A stretch of DNA of 64,000 nucleotides from Mycolicibacterium monacense (GCF_010731575.1 NZ_AP022617.1:3286001-3350000), one strand, 5' to 3'. Positions 16,211 through 25,066 are shown, counted from the first letter of the stretch. A program made the numbers and translations. The notes: generated by a model not told the origin, from the sequence alone.

Positions 16211-17103
16211 ATCCGCCGGCCGATCGCGCTCATCAGACCGACCTCCTCGAGGAAGGCGGCCAGTGGTGCGAATCCGGTCCGCATCGCCTCGTGGAAATGC
16301 GGGTTGCCGCGGGCCTGCCGGCGCGCCTCCCGGGGGTCGAGTCCGGCGCGCCGGTACACGGCCGGGTTGGTGAACAGGTAGCGGTAGAACGGCCCACCGG
16401 CCCCGTGGATCGTGGCCAGCAGGTACCGGTTGACCGGCCGCATCGCGGGGACGGCCCGCCGGGCGCCGTCGCGGGCGAACTGGATGTGGCGCGCCTCCTC
16501 GGTGACGTGGATGCGCATGATGCGACGCACGATCGGTTGCAGGTCCGGGTCGTCGAGGATCTGCCGCTGCAACGCGTCGAAGATCTCCTCACCGACGAGC
16601 GCGGCGATCCACAGCACCGACTTCTGGAAGAACAACGGCAGCGCGTTGATGATCATCCGTTGAAAACGTTTCGGCTGGAACGGTTTACCTCCGACAGCCT
16701 CAATGGTGCGGCCGAACATGACCATGTGTCGCGTCTCGTCGCCCAGTTCGGTCAGCGAGTAGTGGGTCGCCGCGGACGTGCAGTCGGCGTGCATGAGCCC
16801 GCGCAACAGCGCCTGATTGAGGATGTTCTCGAACCAGACCCCGGCCGAGAGCAGGTTGATGAACTCCTGCCGCGACAACTCGATCTGTTGTTCGCGGGTC
16901 ATCTCCGTCCACATCCGGGTGCCGTACAGCGAGACCACCCGGGGCGGGAGGAAGAACTTGTCGGGCACGACCGGTGTCTCCCAGTCGACGTCGACCACTG
17001 GCGCGTACGACTTCTTGGCCGACCCCCTCAGCAAACGCTCGGAGAACTCGTCGCGGCTGGGAGAGGTTGCCGTCGAAGAAGCCCGTTCGATGGTGCCGGC
17101 CAT
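16186..17103 (-). CDS. AurF-like diiron oxygenase
   Basis: Protein of 305 residues of the ferritin-like family that includes the p-aminobenzoate N-oxygenase AurF. Candidate iron ligands follow the AurF spacing: E92, E123 and H126 (in LGDETRHM), E172 or E173 (VGEEIF), H199, E203 and H206 (HVTEEARH). These enzymes use a diiron centre and O2 to oxidise amines or aliphatic carbons. It overlaps the DUF4873-like gene and is divergent from a TetR gene at 17263. The substrate is not predictable. Confidence 0.88.
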   Translation of the reverse strand: MAGTIERASSTATSPSRDEFSERLLRGSAKKSYAPVVDVDWETPVVPDKFFLPPRVVSLYGTRMWTEMTREQQIELSRQEFINLLSAGVWFENILNQALLRGLMHADCTSAATHYSLTELGDETRHMVMFGRTIEAVGGKPFQPKRFQRMIINALPLFFQKSVLWIAALVGEEIFDALQRQILDDPDLQPIVRRIMRIHVTEEARHIQFARDGARRAVPAMRPVNRYLLATIHGAGGPFYRYLFTNPAVYRRAGLDPREARRQARGNPHFHEAMRTGFAPLAAFLEEVGLMSAIGRRMWRRCGFL

Positions 17104-17160
17104 GTGACGCCTCCTGCTGGATCGTGGTTGCCCGAGGCACCAAGTGCCATCTGAACAGAA

Positions 17161-17185
17161 GATACATTCCTAGTTCGTTTGTATC
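17161..17185. promoter_or_regulatory. Inverted repeat between diiron oxygenase and TetR genes
   Basis: GATACA (17161-17166) and TGTATC (17180-17185) flank 13 bases in an AT-rich stretch of the 159-base divergent intergenic region. It is the only clear dyad there and a candidate operator for the TetR protein encoded at 17263. Arms are short, so the call is tentative. Confidence 0.4.
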
Positions 17186-17262
17186 AATAGGGTCCAGCTC
17201 GGGCTTTACACTGCGACGTAGCACCATCGTCCCCCTGCCGGGCCCATGTCGAGGAGACACCG

Positions 17263-17895
17263 ATGAAATACAGCGGCCTGCTCGCCAAGGCGGTGCAGCG
17301 CTTCGGGTCACCGACGGCCGAAGGCAACGCCGAGCGCATCCTCGACGCGGCGTTGAAGCAGTTCGAACTGCTGGGCATCCGCCGATCGACCGTGGAGGAC
17401 ATCACCCGCCGGTCCGGGCTGGCGCGCGTCACGCTGTACCGCAACTTCGCGAACAAGGACGCCATCGTCGAGGCGGTGCTGTTGCGCGAACTCGAGCGGT
17501 TCCTCTCCGACCTCGCCGCCGAGGCCGGCGGCTACGCGGAGGCGGAAGACAAGCTGGTCGAGGGTTTCGTGTTCACCCTGACCACGCTGCGCGACCATGC
17601 GCTGTTGCAACGGCTGCTCGCCACCGAGCCCGAGACCGTGCTGCCGTTCCTGACCGTCGAGGGCGACAGCGTCGTGCGGACGGCGTCGTCATTCCTGGCC
17701 CATCAACTCGCGGTGGCGCTACCCGACGACAGCCGCACGCAGATCGAACTGCTCGAGGTCGCCGAGGTCACCGTCCGCATCATCGTGTCGTTCGTGCTGA
17801 CGCCGTCACAGAACGTCGCCCTCGGTGACGACGACGCCGCCCGCTCGTTCGCGCGCCGCTACCTTGTCCCGCCGCTGCTGGGGTTGACCCGCTAG
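17263..17895 (+). CDS. TetR-family regulator next to diiron oxygenase
   Basis: Regulator of 210 residues with helix-turn-helix at about 45-70 (VEDITRRSGLARVTLYRNFANK). GAGGAGACACC precedes the ATG. It is divergent from the AurF-like gene, the usual layout for a local repressor, and overlaps the convergent cation pump gene by four bases at its end. Ligand unknown. Confidence 0.9.
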   Translation: MKYSGLLAKAVQRFGSPTAEGNAERILDAALKQFELLGIRRSTVEDITRRSGLARVTLYRNFANKDAIVEAVLLRELERFLSDLAAEAGGYAEAEDKLVEGFVFTLTTLRDHALLQRLLATEPETVLPFLTVEGDSVVRTASSFLAHQLAVALPDDSRTQIELLEVAEVTVRIIVSFVLTPSQNVALGDDDAARSFARRYLVPPLLGLTR

Positions 17896-18914
17896 CGACG
17901 CCGGGACGGCTCCGCCGGGTAGGCGTGCACCAGCGCGGACGACAGTTTCGGAACGGCGTGGGTCAGGGTGTGCTCCGCCTCGTGGGCGATGCGGTGGGCG
18001 TCGGCGAGGCTGGTGGCGGGGTCGATGTCGAGCTCGGCGTCGGCGTGTAGCCGGTGGCCGATCCACCGCATCCGCACGGCGCGCACGTCGGTGACGCCGG
18101 GTTCGGCGGCGAGTGCGGCTTCGGCTTTGTCGACCAGCTCCGGTTCCACACCGTCCATGAGGCGGCGGAAGACGTCACGTACCGCGGTGCGCAGCACGGC
18201 GAGGATGGCAACGGTGATGACCAGGCCGATGATGGGATCGGCGAGCGGGAAGCCCAGCGCGACGCCGCCGGCGCCGAAAAGCACTGCCAGCGAGGTGAAT
18301 CCGTCAGTGCGGGCATGCAGTCCGTCGGCGACCAGGGCGACCGAGCCGATGCGGCGCCCGACCCGGATGCGGTAGAGCGCAACGAGTTCGTTGCCGACGA
18401 ACCCGACCAGACCGGCGACGGCCACCCACCCGACGTTCTCGATCGGCACCGGGTTGATGAGGCGGCGGATCGATTCCACGCCCGCAACGATCGCCGACAG
18501 CGCGATCATCGCGACGACGAACAGCCCGGCGATGTCCTCGGCCCGACCGAATCCGTAGGTGTAGCGCCGGGTGGCCGCCTTGGTGCCGACCACGAACGCG
18601 ACCCACAGCGGGATGGCCGTGAGGGCGTCGGAGAAGTTGTGGATGGTGTCGGCGAGCAACGCGACCGACCCGGAGACCAGCACGATCACCAACTGCGCCA
18701 CCGCTGTCGCACCGAGCGCGAGCAGGCTGATCTTCACCGCCCGAACCCCTGCGGCGCTGGACTCCAGCGCATCGTCGATGCTGTCGGAGGCGTCGTGGCT
18801 GTGCGGGGCGAACACCTCGCGAATCGCGGCACTCAACTTGCCCCCGTGATGCTCGTGAGAGTGCTCGCGGTGGTGATCGTGGCTGTGGTGCGCGCGCTTG
18901 GGTTCGTGGGTCAT
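17892..18914 (-). CDS. CDF-family cation efflux pump
   Basis: Cation diffusion facilitator of 340 residues exporting divalent metal by proton exchange. The N-terminus is histidine-rich (HHSHDHHREHSHEHH, 9-23). Six membrane helices follow; the intramembrane metal site is formed by D89 and the HNFSD motif (H92, D96) in helix 2 and by H200 and D204 in HARTD of helix 5, the arrangement of zinc, cobalt or nickel carriers. The C-terminal cytoplasmic domain is present. The start overlaps the stop of the ArsR gene by four bases, so pump and repressor form one operon. Confidence 0.93.
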   Translation of the reverse strand: MTHEPKRAHHSHDHHREHSHEHHGGKLSAAIREVFAPHSHDASDSIDDALESSAAGVRAVKISLLALGATAVAQLVIVLVSGSVALLADTIHNFSDALTAIPLWVAFVVGTKAATRRYTYGFGRAEDIAGLFVVAMIALSAIVAGVESIRRLINPVPIENVGWVAVAGLVGFVGNELVALYRIRVGRRIGSVALVADGLHARTDGFTSLAVLFGAGGVALGFPLADPIIGLVITVAILAVLRTAVRDVFRRLMDGVEPELVDKAEAALAAEPGVTDVRAVRMRWIGHRLHADAELDIDPATSLADAHRIAHEAEHTLTHAVPKLSSALVHAYPAEPSRRR

Positions 18915-19327
18915 GCGCGTCGTCCGTTCTTCGATGGGCTGGCGGCGGGAACGTCCGCGTGCAGGGCGGCGAGGTCGGACGCGTCACGGTGATGACCGGG
19001 GACACCCGGGCCGGCATGTTCGGCGTTGAAGACCGCGTCGGTGACCAACTGTGCGACGTGGTTGTTGTCCAGGCTGTAGTAGATGGTGGTGCCCTCCCGG
19101 CGGGTGCGGACCAGGCGCGCCATGCGCAGTTTCGCCAGGTGCTGCGACACCGACGGGGCCGGCTTCCCCACGTGGGTGGCGAGGTCGTTGACGGACTTCT
19201 CGTGACTCACCAACGCCCAGAGGATCTGCACCCGGGTGGCGTCGGCCAGCATCCGGAAGACCTCGGCCACGAGGTTCGCCTCGTCGTCCGGCAGGCGCCG
19301 ACCGCATCGCGCACTATCTGCATTCAT
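18911..19327 (-). CDS. ArsR/SmtB metal-responsive repressor
   Basis: Winged-helix repressor of 138 residues: DLATHVGKPAPSVSQHLAKLRMA (49-70) is the recognition region. The C-terminal helix DNNHVAQLVTDAVFNAEH has D87, H90 and H104, a pattern compatible with the SmtB/NmtR/KmtR-type inter-subunit metal site; a second His cluster (HH, 112-113) follows. With the CDF pump directly downstream, it most likely senses zinc, cobalt or nickel and releases the operon when metal is high. The mRNA appears leaderless (see operator entry). Confidence 0.92.
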   Translation of the reverse strand: MNADSARCGRRLPDDEANLVAEVFRMLADATRVQILWALVSHEKSVNDLATHVGKPAPSVSQHLAKLRMARLVRTRREGTTIYYSLDNNHVAQLVTDAVFNAEHAGPGVPGHHRDASDLAALHADVPAASPSKNGRRA

Positions 19328-19339
19328 ACGCAGATAGTA
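19313..19339 (-). promoter_or_regulatory. ArsR operator overlapping -10 and start codon
   Basis: ACTATCTGC (19313-19321) and GCAGATAGT (19330-19338) form a perfect nine-base inverted repeat around an eight-base centre that contains the ATG (19325-19327). On the minus strand TACTAT (19334-19339) sits six bases before the ATG, a good -10 for a leaderless transcript. A repressor bound here would cover promoter and start codon together. Confidence 0.75.
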
Positions 19340-19383
19340 GACCGACGCTGTCCGAGACCCATCAGTACAGCTGGGACACTATT

Positions 19384-19408
19384 TACAATACGTAACGGTA
19401 CCGTTACG
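19384..19408 (+). promoter_or_regulatory. Promoter and 18-bp perfect palindromic operator
   Basis: CGTAACGGTACCGTTACG (19391-19408) is an uninterrupted perfect palindrome ten bases before the monooxygenase ATG. TACAAT (19384-19389) just upstream is a good -10 element. The downstream gene of the operon encodes a TetR protein, the obvious candidate to bind here. Confidence 0.75.
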
Positions 19409-19417
19409 GTTTACCGC

Positions 19418-20917
19418 ATGCTGGACGCCGATGTGGTTGTGGTCGGTGCGGGCCCCACGGGACTGGCGCTGGCCTGCGGCCTGCGGTTGCACGGCGTGTC
19501 CGTGCGGGTGATCGACCGCGCCGACGGTCCGGCCACCACATCGCGGGCGAACTTCCTGCACGCCCGCGGATCGGAGGTGTTGGACCGGTTGGGGGCGCTG
19601 GGGTCCCTACCCGACGAATCGTTGCGCGCCATGCGGATCACCAACCACTTGGGTGGGCGACCGGTGATGACGCTGGAGTTCGGCGACCCGGGACTGCGCA
19701 CCGCTGCGCCGCCGATGGTGGTCTCACAGGCGAAGGTGGAGGCCGCGCTGCGCGCTCGGCTGAACCAGCTGGGCGTAACCCCGGAGTGGCGCACCGGACT
19801 GGCCGGATTGCATCAGGATGCCGACGCTGTCGCGGCCGAACTCGATGACGGAAGCGAGGTTCGGAGTCGGTGGCTGGTGGGGTGTGATGGCACGTCGAGC
19901 ACGACCCGAACCGAGGTGGGTATCGGGTTTCCCGGAGTCAAGCTCACGGAGCGTTTCCTCCTGGCCGACCTGCGCCTTGACTGGGACCTCGACCGGAGCG
20001 GCACCACCGGATGGGTGCATCCGAGTGGGGTGGTCGGTGCGATGCCGATGCCGGATGACGAGGGACGAAACGATCTGTGGCGGGTGTTCGCCTACGACCC
20101 CGAGTTTCGCGAAAAGCCGGACGACGAAGCCATTTTGGACAGGTTTCGCCGCCTCATCCCGGAGCGCACCGGCCGTGACGTCGGTATCGGTGAGGCGGAA
20201 TGGCTGTCGCTGTTCACCGTGCACCGCCGGCTCGCCGACACATATCGACGCGGTCGCGTGCTGCTCGCCGGCGACGCTGCCCACGCCCATGCACCGTTCG
20301 GCGGGCAGGGCATGTTGACGGGCATCGGCGATGCCGAGAACTTGGCGTTCAAACTCGCCCTGGTGGTGCGGGGCGTGGCCAGGGATTCGCTCATCGACAC
20401 CTATGAAGCCGAACGGCGGCCGCTGGCCACCGAGGTGTTGCGCGGTACCAGTGCGGTGACCCGGGTGAACGTCGCCAGCAATCCGATCGGCCGGTTCCTG
20501 CGCGATCGCGTCGCGCCACGAATCTTCAGCCTGGGCGCGGTGCAGCGCTGGACGACCTATTCCGCGTCCCAACTGTGGGTGAGTTATCGCAAGGGCCCGC
20601 TCGGCGGACGCGGGCCCAAACCCCGCGCCGGCGACCGAATCGACGACATGGCGTGTAGCCAACCTGACGGCACGGCTTCGCGTCTGTACCGCGAACTGGG
20701 CGGACAGTGGGCGCTGCTCATTCCCGCCGAGACACCCTCGGAGGTGGCCGGCGCGGTGCGGCGGCTGGGCGAATTCGTCCACGTGCTGGCCTACGACGGG
20801 CAGCAGGTGATGCTGATCCGCCCGGATGGCCATCTGGCGTGGCGTGGCCGACGCCGCGACATCGCAGGGCTGAACCGTTGGCTCACTGCGGCTTTGGACA
20901 CCGGCCGCGCTCGATGA
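19418..20917 (+). CDS. FAD-dependent aromatic-type monooxygenase
   Basis: Flavoprotein hydroxylase of the PheA/TetX class, 499 residues. The FAD dinucleotide loop is VVVVGAGPTG (6-15), and the second FAD motif is GDAAHAHAPFGGQGM with the preceding RGRVLLA. The C-terminal thioredoxin-like region typical of larger members is present but short. Such enzymes insert one oxygen from O2 into an aromatic or polyketide substrate using NAD(P)H. It is translationally coupled by four bases to a TetR gene and preceded by a perfect palindrome, suggesting induction by its substrate. Confidence 0.9.
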   Translation: MLDADVVVVGAGPTGLALACGLRLHGVSVRVIDRADGPATTSRANFLHARGSEVLDRLGALGSLPDESLRAMRITNHLGGRPVMTLEFGDPGLRTAAPPMVVSQAKVEAALRARLNQLGVTPEWRTGLAGLHQDADAVAAELDDGSEVRSRWLVGCDGTSSTTRTEVGIGFPGVKLTERFLLADLRLDWDLDRSGTTGWVHPSGVVGAMPMPDDEGRNDLWRVFAYDPEFREKPDDEAILDRFRRLIPERTGRDVGIGEAEWLSLFTVHRRLADTYRRGRVLLAGDAAHAHAPFGGQGMLTGIGDAENLAFKLALVVRGVARDSLIDTYEAERRPLATEVLRGTSAVTRVNVASNPIGRFLRDRVAPRIFSLGAVQRWTTYSASQLWVSYRKGPLGGRGPKPRAGDRIDDMACSQPDGTASRLYRELGGQWALLIPAETPSEVAGAVRRLGEFVHVLAYDGQQVMLIRPDGHLAWRGRRRDIAGLNRWLTAALDTGRAR

Positions 20918-21519
20918 CACAGACTGCGAATCGGGGACGGCCGCGGGATGCGGGCACCGATGCGGCCATCCTGCGTGCCGGTCTGGAGTTGTTCATCGAA
21001 CGCGGTGTCGAGGGCACCAGCATGGAGCAGATCGCCAAGCGAGCCGGGGTGGGCAAGCCGGCCGTCTACCGGCGGTGGCCGAACAAAGAGGAACTGATCG
21101 CCGCGGCGATGGAGACACTGGTCGCCGAAGAAGTCGTCTGGGCCGACCGGGACGCCATCGACACGCAGCCCCCCTATGAGCTGGTTCAAGCGGCCATCGA
21201 CAGTGCCGCCGCCGCGGTCACCACCCCGCAGTATCGGGCGCTGGCGGCCAGGGTGTTCGGCTCTGCGGTCAGCCATCCGCAGCTCATGGCGGTCTATTGG
21301 GAGCGCTACATCAAACCGCGCCGGCAGCTGGCTGCCCGGTTGCTCGACCGGGCCCGCGAGTACGGCACGGTGGCCGCCGACGCCGATGCCGAGGTGGCCA
21401 TCGACATGATGGTGGGCGCGGTGACCTACCGTGTCCTGCAACCTGATCCGCCCGATACCGCACAGATGCGTCGCTACCTGACTGAGGTGTACCGCCAGAT
21501 CGGCCGGCTGCCTGGTTGA
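20914..21519 (+). CDS. TetR-family regulator coupled to monooxygenase
   Basis: Regulator of 201 residues; helix-turn-helix near 38-60 (EQIAKRAGVGKPAVYRRWPNK), with the YRRWPNK form common in this branch. Its ATG overlaps the monooxygenase stop codon (ATGA), so enzyme and regulator are made together. The 18-bp palindrome at 19391 is the likely operator. A longer frame from 20707 only reads through the monooxygenase gene and is rejected. Confidence 0.9.
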   Translation: MTQTANRGRPRDAGTDAAILRAGLELFIERGVEGTSMEQIAKRAGVGKPAVYRRWPNKEELIAAAMETLVAEEVVWADRDAIDTQPPYELVQAAIDSAAAAVTTPQYRALAARVFGSAVSHPQLMAVYWERYIKPRRQLAARLLDRAREYGTVAADADAEVAIDMMVGAVTYRVLQPDPPDTAQMRRYLTEVYRQIGRLPG

Positions 21520-21614
21520 TCGGCTGCTGCGCCCGTCAAGGCCCGCACCAACGCGGCCCTGGCCACCACGACCATTTCGGCCTAACGTCGACCCGGGGGT
21601 ATTGGAGGTTCCCA

Positions 21615-21980
21615 ATGATCGAGGTACTGCAGGACATGCCCGCCGGCGTAGCCGGTATCCGGGTGTCAGGTCGTGTCACCGCCGACGATTTCCACCAGTT
21701 CACACCCACCCTGGACCAGATGCTGGACGCCGACGAAATCCGCTTTGTCGAGGTCATCGGGCCTGATTACGAGGGTTTCGGCCCCGGCGGTCTGCTCGCT
21801 GATGTCAAGCAGGGCTTCAGCTCCGTCAAGCACCTTCGGGCGTTCAAACGCACCGCGGTGGTCACCGACAAGGAATGGATCGCCCACACCCTGCACGCGC
21901 TGGCCTGGATGATCCCCGGCGAGGTGGAGCTGTTCGGTCTCGACCAGTTGGACGCCGCCAAACAGTGGGCGGCGAGCTGA
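21615..21980 (+). CDS. SpoIIAA-like (STAS-fold) protein
   Basis: Protein of 121 residues resembling the SpoIIAA-like family: MIEVLQDMPAGVAGIRVSGR at the start, a central DYEGF segment, and a hydrophobic C-terminal region FKRTAVVTDKEWI then ELFGLDQLDAAKQW. GGAGGTT stands five bases before the ATG. These proteins have a STAS-type fold and are often stress related, with no known catalysis. It stands alone 95 bases behind the TetR gene. Confidence 0.85.
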   Translation: MIEVLQDMPAGVAGIRVSGRVTADDFHQFTPTLDQMLDADEIRFVEVIGPDYEGFGPGGLLADVKQGFSSVKHLRAFKRTAVVTDKEWIAHTLHALAWMIPGEVELFGLDQLDAAKQWAAS

Positions 21981-22073
21981 GCCGCAGCCGCCTCGCCGGT
22001 CAGCCTACGCGGCAGCGCAACACGCTCCCCCACTTTGCCTTTCGCGCCGGGTCCAGCGGCGTCGGCATTGTTG

Positions 22074-22691
22074 CTAGGTCGGCAGCGACGATAAGCGCGG
22101 GTAGAGGATGGCTGGACCGAGCCACCGAGCAAGGAAGCGGCGTAGTTCGCTTCCTTTCCGCTGGGGCTGCCCATGGTCGATCAGGAGCGATTGCACGCTG
22201 CGGAGCGTCATTTCCACAAGTTCACGGAGCGCGGCGTCGTCGAAACCGTGAAGCCGCCAATCCACATCGAAGCGGCGAAAGACGGACAAACAGAATGTGA
22301 TGGCCGTGTCGGAGGTCAACGAGGTGAGGGCTTCGCCATCTTGGCGCCGGGTCAGCAGATTCTCCAACTGCGGATCACCAGCGAGGATTTCAATGCCGAA
22401 CGACACGCTTTCGACGATCGCGGTCACCGGGTCGTTGACTCCCTTGACGTAGTCCACGACCTGGTCGATGAATCCGTCGACCGCACGCATTGCGCTGGCC
22501 ATGAGCAGCGCGTCGGCATTGGGGAAGTAGCGGTAGACAGTCTGGCGGGTCACTCCGAGCCTGCGGGCGACGTCGGCAAGACGTATCGCTGATCCGTGTT
22601 CGGCGACCACTTCGTCAACCGCATCCAGGATCCGACCAATGGCCTCTTCGTCCGAGGTGGGTGTGACACCCGCCCAGCCGCGACTACGCAT
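22074..22691 (-). CDS. TetR-family regulator coupled to P450
   Basis: Regulator of 205 residues with a helix-turn-helix near 38-62 (LADVARRLGVTRQTVYRYFPNA). The first eight bases overlap the 3' end of the cytochrome P450 gene, so both are on one transcript. A dyad upstream of the P450 gene at 24048 is the most likely operator. Ligand unknown. Confidence 0.9.
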   Translation of the reverse strand: MRSRGWAGVTPTSDEEAIGRILDAVDEVVAEHGSAIRLADVARRLGVTRQTVYRYFPNADALLMASAMRAVDGFIDQVVDYVKGVNDPVTAIVESVSFGIEILAGDPQLENLLTRRQDGEALTSLTSDTAITFCLSVFRRFDVDWRLHGFDDAALRELVEMTLRSVQSLLIDHGQPQRKGSELRRFLARWLGPAILYPRLSSLPT

Positions 22692-23937
22692 CCGCGGTCA
22701 CAACCCTTCCGCTCGTGAACTCGATCGGAAGTGTTGTCGGACCGGTCATTCCCAGCACGGATTTCCATGGGGCCGGACCGACGCGACGCGGTGCAGGGAG
22801 ACGTCTGGTGAGAACTGTGAGCGCTTCCGCCAACTCTCGGCGTGCGAGGTTCGCCCCGAGGCAGTAATGGGCGCCGCCGCCGAAGGTCAGAATTGCCGGG
22901 ACGTCCGCGCGCGCGATGTCGAAGCGGTCAGCATCGCCGTAGATCGCGGGGTCGCGGTTGGCGGCGAACGTGTTGACGAGTACGAAGGTGCCCTCCGGAA
23001 AGGTGTACCCGCCGAATTCGGCGTCCTCGGTGGCGACCCGCGGGACGATACAGGCCGCCGGTGAGTGGCGCATGCTTTCCTCGACCGCCTGCATGGCAAG
23101 CTCCGGTTGGTCGCCCAGTTTCGCCCATTGGTCCGGATGCTCGCAGAGCACCTGCACCGACGCGGCCAGTTGGTTGCGCGTGGTGTCCGTGCCCGCCATC
23201 AAGAAGCCGGCCACCAGCATGCGGAGTTCGTCGAGGTTGAGCCGGTCGCCGTCGCTCTCGGCGCGAATGAGCTCGGAGAGCAGATCATCGGTCAGATTGT
23301 CTCGTCGGGCGGCGACCATGTCGTCGACGTAGGCGTCGAGTTCGCCCCACGCGCGCATGATCTCGGACTCATCGAAGGTGAGTTCTGTTTGGAAGTTGAA
23401 GGCTTTGAAGACTTCTTCAGTCCAATCCGCGAACAGGTGCCAATCCTCGCGAGGCGCACCGAGCAGCGCGCAGATGATCGGGGTGGGGTAGGGACGCGCT
23501 ATGTCGGTCACGACGTCGCACCGTCCGTCGTCCAGCACCCGATCGATCAGCCCATTCACCACCTCGTGGATCGTGTCTTGAAGACGTGCTGTCGCGCGGG
23601 GCGTGAACGCCTTGGAGACCAGTTTTCGTAGGCGACTGTGGGGTTCGCCGTTCAGGCCCAGAAGGCTGCTCGTGATCTTGTCGAACAATGGACCCGAGGT
23701 GATGCCCTGCGCCGCCAGGGTGATGCCGGGCGGTAGCCGGAATCTGTTGTCGCGCAGCATTTTACGAGCCAGATCGTAAGACAGGATTTCCGGGCCGAGG
23801 GGACCGATGGCGATGGGCGAGCACGATTGCGCCGCCCGGACATCATCGATGATGTCGTCCGGGGTGGCGGTGAGGCCGTAACTGAAAGTGGGGAGGTCAG
23901 CATCGAGAACGTTGGGAGCGGCGCTGGTCATGGTCAT
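22684..23937 (-). CDS. Cytochrome P450
   Basis: Soluble bacterial P450 of 417 residues. The oxygen-binding helix carries AGTDTT (248-253), the K-helix ExxR is E287-R290, and the haem cysteine is C359 in FGGGAHYCLGANLAR. The family (CYP number) cannot be given from memory. It needs ferredoxin and reductase supplied from elsewhere, since none is adjacent. It precedes and overlaps a TetR gene, suggesting inducible oxidation of a foreign or lipid substrate. Confidence 0.94.
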   Translation of the reverse strand: MTMTSAAPNVLDADLPTFSYGLTATPDDIIDDVRAAQSCSPIAIGPLGPEILSYDLARKMLRDNRFRLPPGITLAAQGITSGPLFDKITSSLLGLNGEPHSRLRKLVSKAFTPRATARLQDTIHEVVNGLIDRVLDDGRCDVVTDIARPYPTPIICALLGAPREDWHLFADWTEEVFKAFNFQTELTFDESEIMRAWGELDAYVDDMVAARRDNLTDDLLSELIRAESDGDRLNLDELRMLVAGFLMAGTDTTRNQLAASVQVLCEHPDQWAKLGDQPELAMQAVEESMRHSPAACIVPRVATEDAEFGGYTFPEGTFVLVNTFAANRDPAIYGDADRFDIARADVPAILTFGGGAHYCLGANLARRELAEALTVLTRRLPAPRRVGPAPWKSVLGMTGPTTLPIEFTSGRVVTADA

Positions 23938-24047
23938 CGATGTCTCACCCTTCGCCGGCGTTCAGACCGGTGGATCTACGGACACATTGACACCGAGCGT
24001 ATGACCACTGATTCCGCTCGTCAATAGTGAAGGCGAGTTAGGCCGCC

Positions 24048-24065
24048 TGGCCAACCAGTTGGTCA
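24048..24065. promoter_or_regulatory. Dyad upstream of the P450-TetR operon
   Basis: TGGCCAAC-CA-GTTGGTCA is an inverted repeat with one mismatched pair, in the 238-base space between the P450 start and the slipin gene. Distance to the P450 start is about 110 bases, somewhat far for a core operator, so the assignment is tentative. Confidence 0.4.
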
Positions 24066-24175
24066 TACGCTTGAGCCCATAACGTCTCTTGCACTCGGCA
24101 CTCTCGCGGAACGACTCATCCTGGCCGAGAGTCAGCGCGGTCGCCATTGCGCCATCAGGACTTGCGCCTGATCCG

Positions 24176-25066
24176 TCAGGTCGCCAGTTTGACCTCACGT
24201 TGAGACTGCGTCAGTGCAGACGATATGCCCGAAAGCGACGCCGCCAGCGCGGACTGAACGTCGGCGTCCGAGCACGACACGTCATCCTCGGCCGCGCTCT
24301 CGCCCTGCGCCCGCGGCGTCGACCGTTCCAGGAAGCGAAGCAGTTCGACGGGGAAGGGCAGCACCAGGGTCGAGTTCTTCTCCGCCGCCACCTCCACGAC
24401 GGTCTGCAACAGCCGCAGTTGCAGTGCCGCGGGTCGCTCGGACATCACGCCGGCCGCGGCGGCCAGCTTCTGCGAGGCCTGCAGTTCGCCGTCGGCGGTG
24501 ATGACCCTGGCCCGTCGCTCCCGCTCGGCCTCGGCCTGGCGGGCGATCGACCGCTTCATGGAGTCTGGCAGGACCACGTCCTTGATCTCGACGCGGTCGA
24601 TGTGAATTCCCCAGCCCAGCGCCGGGCTGTCGATCATCAACTCCAGGCCCTGGTTCAGGTGCTCCCGGTTGGACAGCAGATCATCGAGGTTGCTCTTGCC
24701 GATGATCGACCTCAACGACGTCTGCGCGACCTGCCCGATGGCCGACATGTAGTCCTGGACGTCGACGGCCGCCCGCACCGGATCGGCCACCTTGAAGTAG
24801 ATGACCGCATCCACGCGGACGGTCACGTTGTCGCGGGTGATGCCGTCCTGGGCGGGTACCGGCATCGTGATGATCTGCATGTTCACCTTCTGCAGGCGGT
24901 CAGCGACCGGGACCAGCAATGTCAGCCCGGGCTCGCGCACCCGGGATTGCACCTGCCCGAACCGGTACACCACGCCGCGTTCGAACTGTTGGATCACACG
25001 CACGTTGGATACGAGACAGAGCAGGGTCAGCGCGACCACGCCGGCCACCGCGTAGAGGGTGATCAT
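24176..25066 (-). CDS. Slipin (SPFH/band 7 membrane protein)
   Basis: Stomatin-like protein of 296 residues. One N-terminal membrane helix (about 3-20) is followed by the band 7 domain with FERGVVYRFGQVQ, PGLTLLVPVADR and DGITRDNVTVRVDAVIYFKV, then a coiled coil rich in charged residues. These proteins form membrane scaffolds; bacterial slipins often pair with NfeD, but no nfeD is adjacent. The ATG at 25066 has GGAG five bases ahead; a longer frame to 25129 lacks homology. Confidence 0.92.
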   Translation of the reverse strand: MITLYAVAGVVALTLLCLVSNVRVIQQFERGVVYRFGQVQSRVREPGLTLLVPVADRLQKVNMQIITMPVPAQDGITRDNVTVRVDAVIYFKVADPVRAAVDVQDYMSAIGQVAQTSLRSIIGKSNLDDLLSNREHLNQGLELMIDSPALGWGIHIDRVEIKDVVLPDSMKRSIARQAEAERERRARVITADGELQASQKLAAAAGVMSERPAALQLRLLQTVVEVAAEKNSTLVLPFPVELLRFLERSTPRAQGESAAEDDVSCSDADVQSALAASLSGISSALTQSQREVKLAT

